Origin: Mycoplana azooxidifex
Lineage (GTDB): Bacteria; Pseudomonadota; Alphaproteobacteria; Rhizobiales; Rhizobiaceae
Length of the DNA stretch: 64,000 bases
Assembly: GCF_014196765.1 (NCBI RefSeq)
Contig: NZ_JACIEE010000004.1
Location: forward strand, 294,435-358,434
Direction: 5' to 3'
The position numbers were made by a program, and so were the translations under genes. The notes beneath the pieces are model-generated. The model was not told the DNA's origin. It did not search any database and worked only from the letters and a program-made list of their open reading frames with translations. Below, in pieces: positions 12,525 through 21,589 of the stretch (the first letter of the stretch is position 1; each line of letters opens with the position of its first letter).

Positions 12525-13301
12525 ATGTCCAGACTGCTCATCATCGGTTGCATTGCGAGCCTGCTGGCAGTCGTTCCGGCTAGCGGCGGCGCTCTTGCGC
12601 AGGAAGCAGCCGCGCAGCAGCCCATGGGCGTCGTCGAACTGTTCACCAGCCAGGGATGCTCGTCCTGCCCGAAGGCCGACAAAGCGCTGGAGACCCTGAT
12701 CCGCGAAGGCAGGGTCGTGGCGCTGGCCTTCCATGTCGACTACTGGAACTACCTTGGCTGGACGGACACGCTGTCGACCAAGGAAAACACCGAGCGCCAG
12801 TATGACTATGCCCGCATGTTCGGGCGCGGCAGCGTCTACACCCCCCAGGCGGTGATCAACGGCCGCGCGCATGTGAACGGCGGGGAATTGGGGCAGATCC
12901 GCAGCCAGATCGAAACGCTCGACGCACAGGGCCGCGGCCTGTCGGTCGACGTATCCGCAGAAATCGTCCAGGACGAGATCCGCATTCGCATCGGCGGCGG
13001 CCACGGCAAGGCCAATGTGTTTGCAGCCTATTTCGACGATCAGCAGGACGTGGACATCAAGGAAGGCGAGAACCGCGGCCGGCGGGTCACCTACTGGCAT
13101 GCGGTGCGCGACATGGAGACAATCGGCATGTGGGAGGGGCAGGAGACCACCCTCGTCCTGCCGGCCAGCATCCTCAACCAGAAAGGCACCGGCGGTTGCG
13201 CCATCCTCGTGCAGCGCATGAAGACGGCCGATACGCCCGGAGCCATTCTCGGCGCGACCGTCGTAAGATCGACGCTGCCGCAGACGGCACGCCGACAGTA
13301 A
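12525..13301 (+). CDS. DUF1223 family secreted thioredoxin-like protein
   Basis: This 258-residue protein has an N-terminal signal peptide (hydrophobic LLIIGCIASLLAVVPA, with likely cleavage after GGALA) and then a DUF1223 domain. The opening VVELFTSQGCSSCPKAD carries a CxxC pair (about residues 46-49) in a thioredoxin-like setting, followed by FHVDYWNYLGW and YTPQAVINGR, all conserved in the family. It probably acts in the periplasm; the reaction is not known. It lies behind acnA, an arrangement I recall from other rhizobia, but the acnA terminator suggests separate transcription. Confidence 0.85.
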   Translation: MSRLLIIGCIASLLAVVPASGGALAQEAAAQQPMGVVELFTSQGCSSCPKADKALETLIREGRVVALAFHVDYWNYLGWTDTLSTKENTERQYDYARMFGRGSVYTPQAVINGRAHVNGGELGQIRSQIETLDAQGRGLSVDVSAEIVQDEIRIRIGGGHGKANVFAAYFDDQQDVDIKEGENRGRRVTYWHAVRDMETIGMWEGQETTLVLPASILNQKGTGGCAILVQRMKTADTPGAILGATVVRSTLPQTARRQ

Positions 13302-13918
13302 CGCATACCCGGGCCTGCCTTGACTGCCTGCCTTCTGGCAGTTCGATGCTGATCTGGAAGATGGGGGGGTCCGGACCGGGCTCTTCGAGGGGCTGGGGCT
13401 TGAGGGTTCGAAGACACGCCGGGCCGGACCTAGACGAAGCTTCCGGCAACGGAATACTGGAGCTTCGACGCATGCCCTGTGACCGACCGATTTCCCGCAC
13501 ATGCAAAGCGGTTCGGCTTCAGGGCAGCGTCGTGACTTTCCTAGAAAAATTGGGCGCGGATTTGTCTGAAATGGGGCAAGCGTGCATTTTGCCGTGCCGT
13601 ACTGGTTAACGGCGTCCCGGATCGGTACAGGTCGTCCGCATTCTCAGGCGTTTGCGCCACATGCGCGGGTGACGATCGATGAGCCTTTCTGTGGAAACCC
13701 GATCGCGAGGTCGTGTTTGCGGGCTTTCATCCGCCTCCGATTCGGCCGGAAAGCCCGCAAATGAGACACGTCGGCGCGACGAAATGTCTGCCTGTTTGCG
13801 ATGCTTTTGCAGGCTTGCGGAGCATTTTCGGTGCCGCGTCGCGGCCTGCAGCGCTTGCAATTCCTTTCAGGTGAGGCACACTGTCATCCAACCGTCATTG
13901 TCGAAGTGCGGAGAACTG
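13302..13918. other. 617 bp gap with no gene recognised
   Basis: I see no convincing protein-coding frame here: the open frames are short, lack ribosome sites and do not resemble known families. A small hairpin (CTGCCTTCTGGCAG, near 13328-13341) follows TTGACT, but no matching -10 is clear. The segment just ahead of 13919 must hold the promoter of the DUF2794 gene. A small RNA cannot be excluded. Confidence 0.4.
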
Positions 13919-14311
13919 ATGACTGATCAACCGGATTTGTCGCCGGGAGAAGCCGTGTCCCAAGGGTCGAGCGTTGTCGACCTGAGGGAGTACCGCAACC
14001 GCAGAGACCCGCTTCCGGTCACCTTCCATCGCAAGGAACTCGACTCCATCCTCCGAATCTACGGCCGCATGGTCGGCGAGGGAGAGTGGCGCGACTACGC
14101 GATCGACCATAGCCACGAGAAGGCGGTGTTCTCGATCTTCAAGCGCTCCGGCGAGATGCCGCTGTTCCGGGTCGAGAAGAACCCGAAGCTCGCATCGCGG
14201 CAGGGCGCCTACAGCGTCATGAACACCCACGGCATGATCCTCAAGCGCGGCCATGACCTCGCCCAGGTGCTGAAGGTGTTCGACAAGGCCCTGAAGCTGA
14301 TCAAGAGCTAG
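13919..14311 (+). CDS. DUF2794 family protein
   Basis: This 130-residue cytoplasmic protein matches the DUF2794 family of alphaproteobacteria, which has no assigned function. Characteristic segments are VTFHRKELDSILRIYGRMV, RDYAIDHSHEKAVFSIF and a C-terminal LAQVLKVFDKALKLI. The ATG at 13919 has GCGGAG about seven bases upstream; the 80 extra codons open upstream in the same frame read as low-complexity sequence and are not part of the gene. It converges with the acetyltransferase gene 9 bp downstream. Confidence 0.85.
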   Translation: MTDQPDLSPGEAVSQGSSVVDLREYRNRRDPLPVTFHRKELDSILRIYGRMVGEGEWRDYAIDHSHEKAVFSIFKRSGEMPLFRVEKNPKLASRQGAYSVMNTHGMILKRGHDLAQVLKVFDKALKLIKS

Positions 14312-14320
14312 ACCGAAGCT

Positions 14321-14875
14321 TCATGCGTCCCTGTTTCCCGGGAAAGAATCAAGCGCCGGATCGCTCAAGGCACCTTCACCGAGTGCGCGCTGCATGATGA
14401 TCGTGTCCAGCCACCGGCCGTGCTTGAAGCCCGTTGCCTTCATCAATCCGCCATGCTCGAAGCCGACCGCGCGGTGCACGGCGACCGAGGCCGGGTGTGC
14501 GCCGCCGATCACCGCGACCATCTGCCGGAAGCCTTGGGCGGTGCAGCGTTCCACCAGTTCCACCAGCAGCGCCTTGCCGACGCCGCGGCCACGGGCCTGC
14601 GGCGACAGATAGATCGAGTCTTCCACCAGCCACCGGTAGGCCGGCCGCGTGCGGAATGCGGAGGCATAGGCATAGCCGAGGATCACCCCGCCCTCGTCCG
14701 TGGCGACGATGTAGGGATAGCCTGCCGACGTAATGGCGGAAAAGCGGGCCTGCATCTCGTCGAGCGCAGGCGGATCGATCTCGTAGGACGCGACGCCGTT
14801 GAGGACGGATTCGCGATAGATCCCGGCAATCTCGGCGATGTCGCCTTCTGCGGCGTTGCGGATGGCAAAGGTCAT
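14321..14875 (-). CDS. GNAT N-acetyltransferase (phosphinothricin acetyltransferase type)
   Basis: This 184-residue enzyme belongs to the GNAT fold and resembles phosphinothricin / methionine sulfone acetyltransferases. It has the family opening IRNAAEGDIAEIAGIYRESVLNGVASYE, the acetyl-CoA loop QARGRGVGKALL (about residues 100-110) and the C-terminal GFEHGGLMKATGFKHGRWLDT. It would transfer an acetyl group from acetyl-CoA to the amino group of a small amino-acid-like compound. The ATG at 14875 begins the conserved domain; a longer frame to 15001 has no similarity. Confidence 0.88.
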   Translation of the reverse strand: MTFAIRNAAEGDIAEIAGIYRESVLNGVASYEIDPPALDEMQARFSAITSAGYPYIVATDEGGVILGYAYASAFRTRPAYRWLVEDSIYLSPQARGRGVGKALLVELVERCTAQGFRQMVAVIGGAHPASVAVHRAVGFEHGGLMKATGFKHGRWLDTIIMQRALGEGALSDPALDSFPGNRDA

Positions 14876-15068
14876 CGATGGGCAACCACTGGCTTGATGA
14901 AAACGGCCCGACCGCTGCGGCACCTGCTCCACACGCGGGGCGTGCATGGCTCGGGCGATCCCCAGGGCTGGATCGTCACCGCATAGCCGCGCACGATCCA
15001 ACCTGCAAGGGTTCTCTCCTCCGAACGAACGGACGCCCGCCCCTGGAGACCCCTGTGACGCCCCTCGG

Positions 15069-18000
15069 CTAGCCGAACACGATCAGCAGGTCCTTTGCAT
15101 CGATCTGGTCGCCGGTCCGCACGAGGACTTCCGCAACGGTGCCGTCCTTCTCCGCATGCAGGGCCGTCTCCATTTTCATAGCCTCGATCGACAGCAGCAC
15201 GTCGCCGGCCTTGATGGACTGGCCGGCAGCGACGGCCACCGTCGACACGACGCCCGGCATGGGCGCCCCGAGCTGGGCGGCATTGCCGGCTTCCGCCTTG
15301 CGGCGGATGGCGCCGGAAGCCCCGCGGTTACGATCGGGGACCTTGATCGGGCGCGGCTGGCCGTTCAGTTCGAAGAACATCTTGACCATGCCCTTCTCGT
15401 CGACCTCGGCCTGCGCCTGGTTGAGGACGACCAGCGTCTTGCCCTTCTCGATGTCGGCGAAGAGCTCCTCGCCCGAGGCGATACCGTAGAAATAGGCATG
15501 CGTCGGCAGCACGCTGACCGGCCCGTAGGTCTCGGCCGCCTGCGCATAGTCGGTGAACACCTTCGGGTACATTAGGTAGGAGGCGAACTCGTAGTCGCTG
15601 ACAGTCCGCTCCAGCTTGGTTTCGATCGCCTTGCGCTCGGCGTCGAGATCGGCATCCGGCAGGAGCGAACCCGGTCGGTCCGTAAAGGCCGCCTCGCCCT
15701 TCAGCACCTTCTCCTGCAGCGCCTTCGGCCATCCGCCCGGCGGCTGGCCGAGATCGCCCTTGAGCATCGAGACGACCGATTCGGGGAACGACACGTCCTT
15801 GGCGGGATCCTCGACGTCGGCCACCGTCAGGTCCTGGCTCACCATCATCAGCGCCATGTCGCCCACGACCTTGGAGGACGGCGTCACCTTGACGATGTCG
15901 CCGAACATGCGGTTGGCGTCGGCATAGGCCTGCGCCACCTCGTGCCAGCGCGTCTCCAGCCCCAGCGAGCGGGCCTGCTCCTTCAGGTTGGTGAACTGTC
16001 CGCCCGGCATCTCGTGCAGGTAGACCTCGGAGGCGGGGCCCTTGAGATCGCTTTCGAACGCGGCGTACTGGTGGCGCACCGCCTCCCAGTAGAACGAGAT
16101 GCGGCGGATCCATTCCGGGTCGAGCCCCGGATCGCGCTCCGACCCGCGCAGCGCCTCGACGATCGAGCCGAGGCAGGGCTGCGAGGTATTGCCCGAAAGG
16201 GCGTCCATCGCCGCATCCACCACGTCGACGCCGCTTTCCACCGCGGCGAGCACGGTCGCAGCCGCGATCCCCGAGGTGTCGTGCGTATGGAAGTGGATCG
16301 GCAGGTCGGTCGCCTCCCGCAGCGCCTTGAACAGCACGCGCGCGGCCGCCGGCTTCAGCAGGCCCGCCATGTCCTTCAGCGCGATGATGTGCGCACCGGC
16401 CTTCTCCAGCTCGGCCGCAAGGGCGGTGTAGTACTTCAGGTCGTATTTCGGCCGGGCCGAGCTCAGGATGTCGCCGGTGTAGCAGATCGCGGCCTCGCAG
16501 ATCTTGTTCTCCTCCACCACCGCGTCCATCGAGACGCGCATGTTCTCCACCCAGTTCAGGCAGTCGAACACGCGGAAGACGTCGATGCCGCCCTTCGCCG
16601 CCTGGCGGACGAAGTACTTCACGACGTTGTCCGGATAGTTCTTGTAGCCGACGCCGTTCGCCCCGCGCAGGAGCATCTGCAGCAGCAGGTTCGGCGCGCC
16701 CTCGCGGACCATGGCGAGACGCTCCCACGGATCCTCCGTGAGGAAACGCATGGAAACGTCGAAGGTCGCCCCGCCCCAGCATTCGAGCGAGAACAGCTGC
16801 GGCAGCGTGCGCGCATAGGTCTCGGCGATGCGGGCGATGTCGTAGGTGCGCATGCGCGTGGCCAGCAGCGACTGGTGCCCGTCGCGCATGGTCGTGTCGG
16901 TCAGGAGCACCTGCTTCTGCGCGCGGACCCATTCGGCGAACTTCTGGGGCCCCAGTTCGTCCAGCTTCTGCTTGGAGCCGGCCGCGATCTTGCCTTCCGA
17001 ATAGGGCACTTCCGGTGCGGCGATGTCCTCGGACGGCATCGGACGGCCCTTCGCCTCGGGATGCCCGTTGACGGTGACGTCGGCCAGGTAGGTGAGAAGC
17101 TTGGTCGCGCGATCCTGGCGCTTCACCTGCGCGAACAGCTCCGGCGTCGAATCGATGAAGCGCGTCGTGTAGCTGTTGTCGCGGAACTGCTGGTGCCCGA
17201 TGATCGCTTCCAGGAAGGTCAGGTTCGTGGCGACGCCGCGGATACGGAACTCGCGCAGCGCACGGTCCATGCGCCGGATCGCCTCCTCGGGCGTCGGCGC
17301 CCAGGCCGTCACCTTTTCCAGAAGCGGATCGTAGTAGCGCGTGATCACCGCACCCGAATAGGCCGTGCCGCCGTCGAGGCGGATGCCGAAGCCGGTGGCG
17401 CCGCGATAGGCGGTGATGCGCCCGTAGTCGGGAATGAAGTTCTGCTCCGGATCCTCGGTCGTGATGCGGCACTGCAGCGCGTTGCCGTTCAGGTGGATGT
17501 CCTGCTGCGTCGGCACGCCCGATTCCGGCGTGCCGATGGCAAAACCGTCGAGGATGTGGATCTGCGCCTTGACGATGTCGATGCCGGTCACCTCTTCGGT
17601 GACGGTGTGCTCGACCTGGATGCGCGGATTGACCTCGATAAAGTAGAACTTCCCGGTATCGACATCCATCAGGTATTCGACCGTGCCGGCCCCGACATAG
17701 TTGGTGGCTCGGGCGATCTTCAGCGAATAGTCGGCAAGCTCCTGGCGCTGCGCCTCCGACAGGTAGGGCGCAGGCGCGCGTTCGACGACCTTCTGGTTGC
17801 GCCGCTGGATAGAGCAGTCGCGCTCGAACAGATGAACGGCGTTGCCATGCGTATCGCCGAGGATCTGGCTTTCGACGTGGCGGGCGCGCTCCACGAGCTT
17901 TTCGAGATAGACTTCGTCCTTGCCGAAGGCCGCCTTCGCCTCGCGCTTGGCCTCGGTGACTTCGCGGGCGAGGTCCTTGGGATCGCGGATCGCGCGCATG

Positions 18001-18524
18001 CCGCGCCCGCCGCCGCCCCACGAGGCCTTCAGCATGACGGGATAGCCGATCTGCTCGGCCATCTTCGCCACTTCCGCCACGTCATCGGGCAAGGGATCGG
18101 TCGCGGGCACGACCGGCACGCCGATCGAGATCGCAAGGTTGCGCGCAGCCACTTTGTTTCCGAGCTGGCGCATCGTATCCGGCCTCGGGCCGATGAAGGT
18201 GATGCCGGCCACGGCGCAGGCTTCGGCGAATTCCGGGCTTTCCGACAGAAGGCCGTAACCCGGGTGGATGGCGTCCGCCCCGGAAAGTTTGGCGACGCGG
18301 ATCACCTCGTCGATCGAGAGGTAGCTCTCTATCGGTCCGAGATCGCGGGCAAGATGCGGCCCGCGGCCGACCTGGTAGCTCTCGTCCGCCTTGAAGCGGT
18401 GCAGCGCCAGTTTGTCCTCCTCGGCCCAGATCGCGACAGTTTTCAGCCCGAGCTCATTGGCCGCGCGGAACACGCGGATCGCGATCTCGGAACGGTTGGC
18501 GACAAGGATCTTGGATATGGGCAA
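15069..18524 (-). CDS. pyc: Pyruvate carboxylase
   Basis: Pyc carboxylates pyruvate to oxaloacetate with ATP and bicarbonate, replenishing the TCA cycle. The 1151-residue chain has the full single-polypeptide layout: biotin carboxylase (ATP-grasp loop GGGGRGMR about residue 170, active-site EVNPRIQVEHTVTEE about residue 300), carboxyltransferase (DTTMRDGHQSLLATRMRT about residue 560), and a C-terminal biotinyl domain with the modified lysine in EAMKMET (about residue 1117). I chose the TTG at 18524 because TTGAGGAG stands at the right distance upstream and the protein then starts with the conserved ISKILVANRSEIAIR. An upstream in-frame start at 18563 adds 13 unrelated residues. Confidence 0.97.
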   Translation of the reverse strand: MPISKILVANRSEIAIRVFRAANELGLKTVAIWAEEDKLALHRFKADESYQVGRGPHLARDLGPIESYLSIDEVIRVAKLSGADAIHPGYGLLSESPEFAEACAVAGITFIGPRPDTMRQLGNKVAARNLAISIGVPVVPATDPLPDDVAEVAKMAEQIGYPVMLKASWGGGGRGMRAIRDPKDLAREVTEAKREAKAAFGKDEVYLEKLVERARHVESQILGDTHGNAVHLFERDCSIQRRNQKVVERAPAPYLSEAQRQELADYSLKIARATNYVGAGTVEYLMDVDTGKFYFIEVNPRIQVEHTVTEEVTGIDIVKAQIHILDGFAIGTPESGVPTQQDIHLNGNALQCRITTEDPEQNFIPDYGRITAYRGATGFGIRLDGGTAYSGAVITRYYDPLLEKVTAWAPTPEEAIRRMDRALREFRIRGVATNLTFLEAIIGHQQFRDNSYTTRFIDSTPELFAQVKRQDRATKLLTYLADVTVNGHPEAKGRPMPSEDIAAPEVPYSEGKIAAGSKQKLDELGPQKFAEWVRAQKQVLLTDTTMRDGHQSLLATRMRTYDIARIAETYARTLPQLFSLECWGGATFDVSMRFLTEDPWERLAMVREGAPNLLLQMLLRGANGVGYKNYPDNVVKYFVRQAAKGGIDVFRVFDCLNWVENMRVSMDAVVEENKICEAAICYTGDILSSARPKYDLKYYTALAAELEKAGAHIIALKDMAGLLKPAAARVLFKALREATDLPIHFHTHDTSGIAAATVLAAVESGVDVVDAAMDALSGNTSQPCLGSIVEALRGSERDPGLDPEWIRRISFYWEAVRHQYAAFESDLKGPASEVYLHEMPGGQFTNLKEQARSLGLETRWHEVAQAYADANRMFGDIVKVTPSSKVVGDMALMMVSQDLTVADVEDPAKDVSFPESVVSMLKGDLGQPPGGWPKALQEKVLKGEAAFTDRPGSLLPDADLDAERKAIETKLERTVSDYEFASYLMYPKVFTDYAQAAETYGPVSVLPTHAYFYGIASGEELFADIEKGKTLVVLNQAQAEVDEKGMVKMFFELNGQPRPIKVPDRNRGASGAIRRKAEAGNAAQLGAPMPGVVSTVAVAAGQSIKAGDVLLSIEAMKMETALHAEKDGTVAEVLVRTGDQIDAKDLLIVFG

Positions 18525-18639
18525 GTCGGACTCCTCAATGACTTGGACACGGGAATGCTGCACCCGCGAAAAGAAACATTAGCGAGTCCCAAACGGAAGT
18601 TCAATTTCCGCCTTGCGCTGCCGCAGACGATTTACGCTG

Positions 18640-19380
18640 TCAGGAAATCAGCCCCAGCCGGAAGGACAGGGCGACCACGTGGTGCCGGTTCTTGGCCTTC
18701 AGTTTCTCCTGGATGCCGTTCATGTACCAGTCGACGGTGTGGTTGGAGATCTTCAGCACGCGGGCGATCTCGTGGGAGGTCATGCCGTCGGCGAGATAGT
18801 TCAGCGCCTCCATCTCCCGGCGTGTCAGGTGAAGGTTGACCTCCGCCGACAGCTCCACCGACTTCTGCGGGTCGGCATGCTGCAGCAGCTTCCAGAAGAG
18901 CTTCTTGGCGACATTCTCGAACAGTCCGATCTCGGCCGGATGCAGGTCCACCGCCTTGCCCCCGACGGTGATGCTTCCGAGCAGGCCGCGGCGTCCGTGA
19001 ACCGGAAACGTATAGCCGTCTTCCAGGCCGTTGTTGCGCGCGTCGACCATCATCCTCTCCATCCGCTTGCGATGGGGATTGGCATGCAGCGCCGTCAGGG
19101 AATCGCGCCAGCGGAAGGCGGAATGGGCGTGGTTGAGGTACTGGACCGTCGGATCGATGACGATGTATTTCTTCCGGGCGTAGATCTCCGGCCACCCTTC
19201 CGGCCAGCGTCCCGCCAGCACCAGGCCCATCACATCCTCGTGAGGCTTCGGCTGGCGCGCCACAACGTAGTAGTCGAAGCCGTAATGATCGAGCAGCCGC
19301 TCGAACTCCGGCAGCAGCTCGTCGGGTACCGATAATTCATCGAGCAGGCCCGTAAACTGGGCCAGAAGATTGATGTTCAT
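18640..19380 (-). CDS. LuxR-family regulator with autoinducer-binding domain (orphan)
   Basis: The 246-residue protein has an N-terminal autoinducer-binding domain and a C-terminal LuxR helix-turn-helix (LTRREMEALNYLADGMTSHEIARVL, about residues 180-205). The residues that line the acyl-homoserine lactone pocket in TraR/LuxR are all present at a constant offset: W63 and Y67 (GWPEIY), D76 and P77 (IDPT) and W91 (FRWRDS). No luxI-type synthase gene lies in the window, so it is an orphan regulator here. It is divergent from ndvA, with 297 bp between. The ATG at 19380 starts the family-like sequence; an upstream frame to 19557 is not supported. Confidence 0.87.
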   Translation of the reverse strand: MNINLLAQFTGLLDELSVPDELLPEFERLLDHYGFDYYVVARQPKPHEDVMGLVLAGRWPEGWPEIYARKKYIVIDPTVQYLNHAHSAFRWRDSLTALHANPHRKRMERMMVDARNNGLEDGYTFPVHGRRGLLGSITVGGKAVDLHPAEIGLFENVAKKLFWKLLQHADPQKSVELSAEVNLHLTRREMEALNYLADGMTSHEIARVLKISNHTVDWYMNGIQEKLKAKNRHHVVALSFRLGLIS

Positions 19381-19677
19381 AATAAAATCGACCGGACACG
19401 CGGCCCCTCCAAAACACTTTGTCACAAAATCGCCCCTGCTCGCAAAACGGGCACGGTGCGGAAAAACACCCGCTGTCGATCCGTTTATCAAGTTGCGCCG
19501 ATTTGGCAACGTACCGTTCAGCGTCCATTCATCGACAAACAAATAGCATTCGGCCATCGCTGAAGATGTGACTGGTGGACAAAACCTCTCAGAGAGGACC
19601 GGTCACAGACCTTGTGTAGGCGTCCATCCCGGAGGATTGACGCGGTGCACAATACAGGACCGCGAAAGGGTTTCGAA

Positions 19678-21435
19678 GTGTCGTTGTTCCAGGTTTACAC
19701 GCGGGCGCTGAGCTATCTCTCCGTATACCGGTTCCGCGTGTCGTCAATCGTCGCAGCAAACGTCGTGCTGGCGGTCATCACCATCGCCGAGCCGGTGCTT
19801 TTCGGCAAGATCATCGACGCCATCTCGTCGAAGGGCGCCGTCACGCCGATGCTCCTGATGTGGGCCGGCTTCGGCGTGTTCAACACGATCGCCTTCGTCC
19901 TGGTGGCGCGCGAGGCCGACCGGCTGGCCCATGGCCGCCGCGCCAGCCTGATCACGGAAGCCTTCGGCCGGATCATCTCCATGCCGCTCTCCTGGCACAG
20001 CCAGCGCGGCACCTCGAACGCGCTGCACACGCTGCTGCGCGCCTGCGAGACCATGTTCGGCCTCTGGCTCGAGTTCATGCGCACCCACCTGGCGACCGCG
20101 ATCGCGCTCGTCCTGCTGGTGCCGACCGCCTTTGTCATGGACTACCGGCTGTCGCTGGTGCTCCTCGTCCTCGGCATCGCCTATGTCATCATCGGCAAGG
20201 TCGTGATGAACAAGACCCGCGGTGGCCAGGCCTCGGTGGAAGGCCACTATCACACGGTCTTCTCGCACGTGTCGGACTCCATCAGTAACGTCTCGGTGGT
20301 CCATAGCTACAACCGCATCGAGGCCGAGACGAAGCAGCTGAAGCAGTTTGCCCAGCAGCTCATCAACGCCCAGTATCCGGTGCTCGACTGGTGGGCGCTC
20401 GCCAGCGCGCTGAACCGCATCGCCTCGACGATCTCCATGATGACGATCCTCGTGATCGGCACCGTCCTCGTCCAGCGCGGCGAACTGCGCGTCGGCGAAG
20501 TTATCGCTTTCATCGGCTTCGCGGGCCTTCTCATCGGCCGCCTGGACCAGATGAAGCAGTTTGCCGAGCAGATCTTCGAGGCGCGCGCCAAGCTGGAGGA
20601 CTTCTTCGTCCTGGAGGATTCCGTCAAGGACCGCGAGGAGCCGGCCGATGCCGGCGAGCTGACCGATGTCCGCGGCAAGGTCGAGTTTCGCGACATCAAC
20701 TTCGACTTCGCCAATGCGACGCAGGGTGTTCGCGACGTCTCGTTCACCGCCGAAGCCGGCCAGACGATCGCGATCGTCGGCCCCACGGGTGCCGGCAAGA
20801 CCACGCTCGTCAACCTGCTGCAGCGCGTCTATGAGCCCAAGAGCGGCCAGATCCTGATCGACGGCGTCGACATCTCCACGGTGACCCGCAAGTCGCTGCG
20901 CCGGTCGATCGCCACCGTCTTCCAGGACGCCGGCCTGCTCAACCGTTCGATCTCCGACAATATCCGTCTCGGCCGCGAGGGCGCCACCGATGACGAGATC
21001 ATGGATGCGGCCGAGGCCGCGGCAGCCGACGACTTCATCCAGTCGCGCCAGGAAGGCTACGACACCCGGGTCGGCGAACGCGGCAACCGCCTGTCCGGCG
21101 GCGAGCGCCAGCGTATCGCGATTGCACGCGCCATCCTCAAGGATGCCCCGATCCTCGTGCTCGACGAGGCGACGAGCGCCCTCGACGTCGAGACCGAGGC
21201 CCGCGTCAAGGCGGCGATCGACAACCTGCGCAAGAACCGCACCACCTTCATCATCGCCCACCGCCTGTCGACGGTGCGCGAGGCGGACAAGGTGCTGTTC
21301 CTCGACCATGGCCGCATCGCGGAGATGGGCACCTTCCACGAGCTCAGCCAGAGCAACGGCCGCTTCGCAGCGCTGCTGCGGGCAAGCGGCATCCTCACCG
21401 ACGAGGACGTCCGCAAGAGCCATACCGCCGCATAA
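19678..21435 (+). CDS. ndvA: Cyclic beta-1,2-glucan ABC exporter NdvA
   Basis: NdvA (ChvA) exports cyclic beta-1,2-glucan across the inner membrane; the glucan is needed for low-osmolarity adaptation and for plant interaction. The 585-residue half-transporter fuses six transmembrane segments (residues about 20-310) to an ATPase domain with Walker A GPTGAGKTT (about residue 368), ABC signature LSGGERQR (about 474) and Walker B ILVLDEATSALD. The start is GTG at 19678 (MSLFQVYTRAL), as in known NdvA, with AAAGGG seven bases upstream. Its substrate is made by NdvB, encoded on the other strand 1.4 kb downstream. Confidence 0.95.
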   Translation: MSLFQVYTRALSYLSVYRFRVSSIVAANVVLAVITIAEPVLFGKIIDAISSKGAVTPMLLMWAGFGVFNTIAFVLVAREADRLAHGRRASLITEAFGRIISMPLSWHSQRGTSNALHTLLRACETMFGLWLEFMRTHLATAIALVLLVPTAFVMDYRLSLVLLVLGIAYVIIGKVVMNKTRGGQASVEGHYHTVFSHVSDSISNVSVVHSYNRIEAETKQLKQFAQQLINAQYPVLDWWALASALNRIASTISMMTILVIGTVLVQRGELRVGEVIAFIGFAGLLIGRLDQMKQFAEQIFEARAKLEDFFVLEDSVKDREEPADAGELTDVRGKVEFRDINFDFANATQGVRDVSFTAEAGQTIAIVGPTGAGKTTLVNLLQRVYEPKSGQILIDGVDISTVTRKSLRRSIATVFQDAGLLNRSISDNIRLGREGATDDEIMDAAEAAAADDFIQSRQEGYDTRVGERGNRLSGGERQRIAIARAILKDAPILVLDEATSALDVETEARVKAAIDNLRKNRTTFIIAHRLSTVREADKVLFLDHGRIAEMGTFHELSQSNGRFAALLRASGILTDEDVRKSHTAA

Positions 21436-21458
21436 GGCTTCCAGCCACCGACGATCAG

Positions 21459-21492
21459 ACGCCGCATTCGGTTTCGAGTGCGGCGTTTTGTT
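21459..21492 (+). terminator. Rho-independent terminator of ndvA
   Basis: A 12 bp stem (ACGCCGCATTCG with CGAGTGCGGCGT, one G-T wobble) closed by a four-base loop is followed by TTTGTTTT. It lies 23 bp after the ndvA stop codon. Confidence 0.88.
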
Positions 21493-21589
21493 TTGCGGCC
21501 CCGCCGCCCCGACCGGTGGCCACCAGGGCGCTTCTCATGCATTCAGCTCCAGGGGGCGGTGTGAGTTCCTCCGAGGCTGCCTGCCGTCT

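Noticed and set aside
13606-13860. Small open frames in the 13.3-13.9 kb gap, on both strands
   Set aside because: Low-complexity Arg/Ser-rich translations, no ribosome sites and no family resemblance.
15942-18839. A 965-codon open frame opposite pyc
   Set aside because: Same reason: pyc on the other strand accounts for the whole stretch with intact catalytic motifs.
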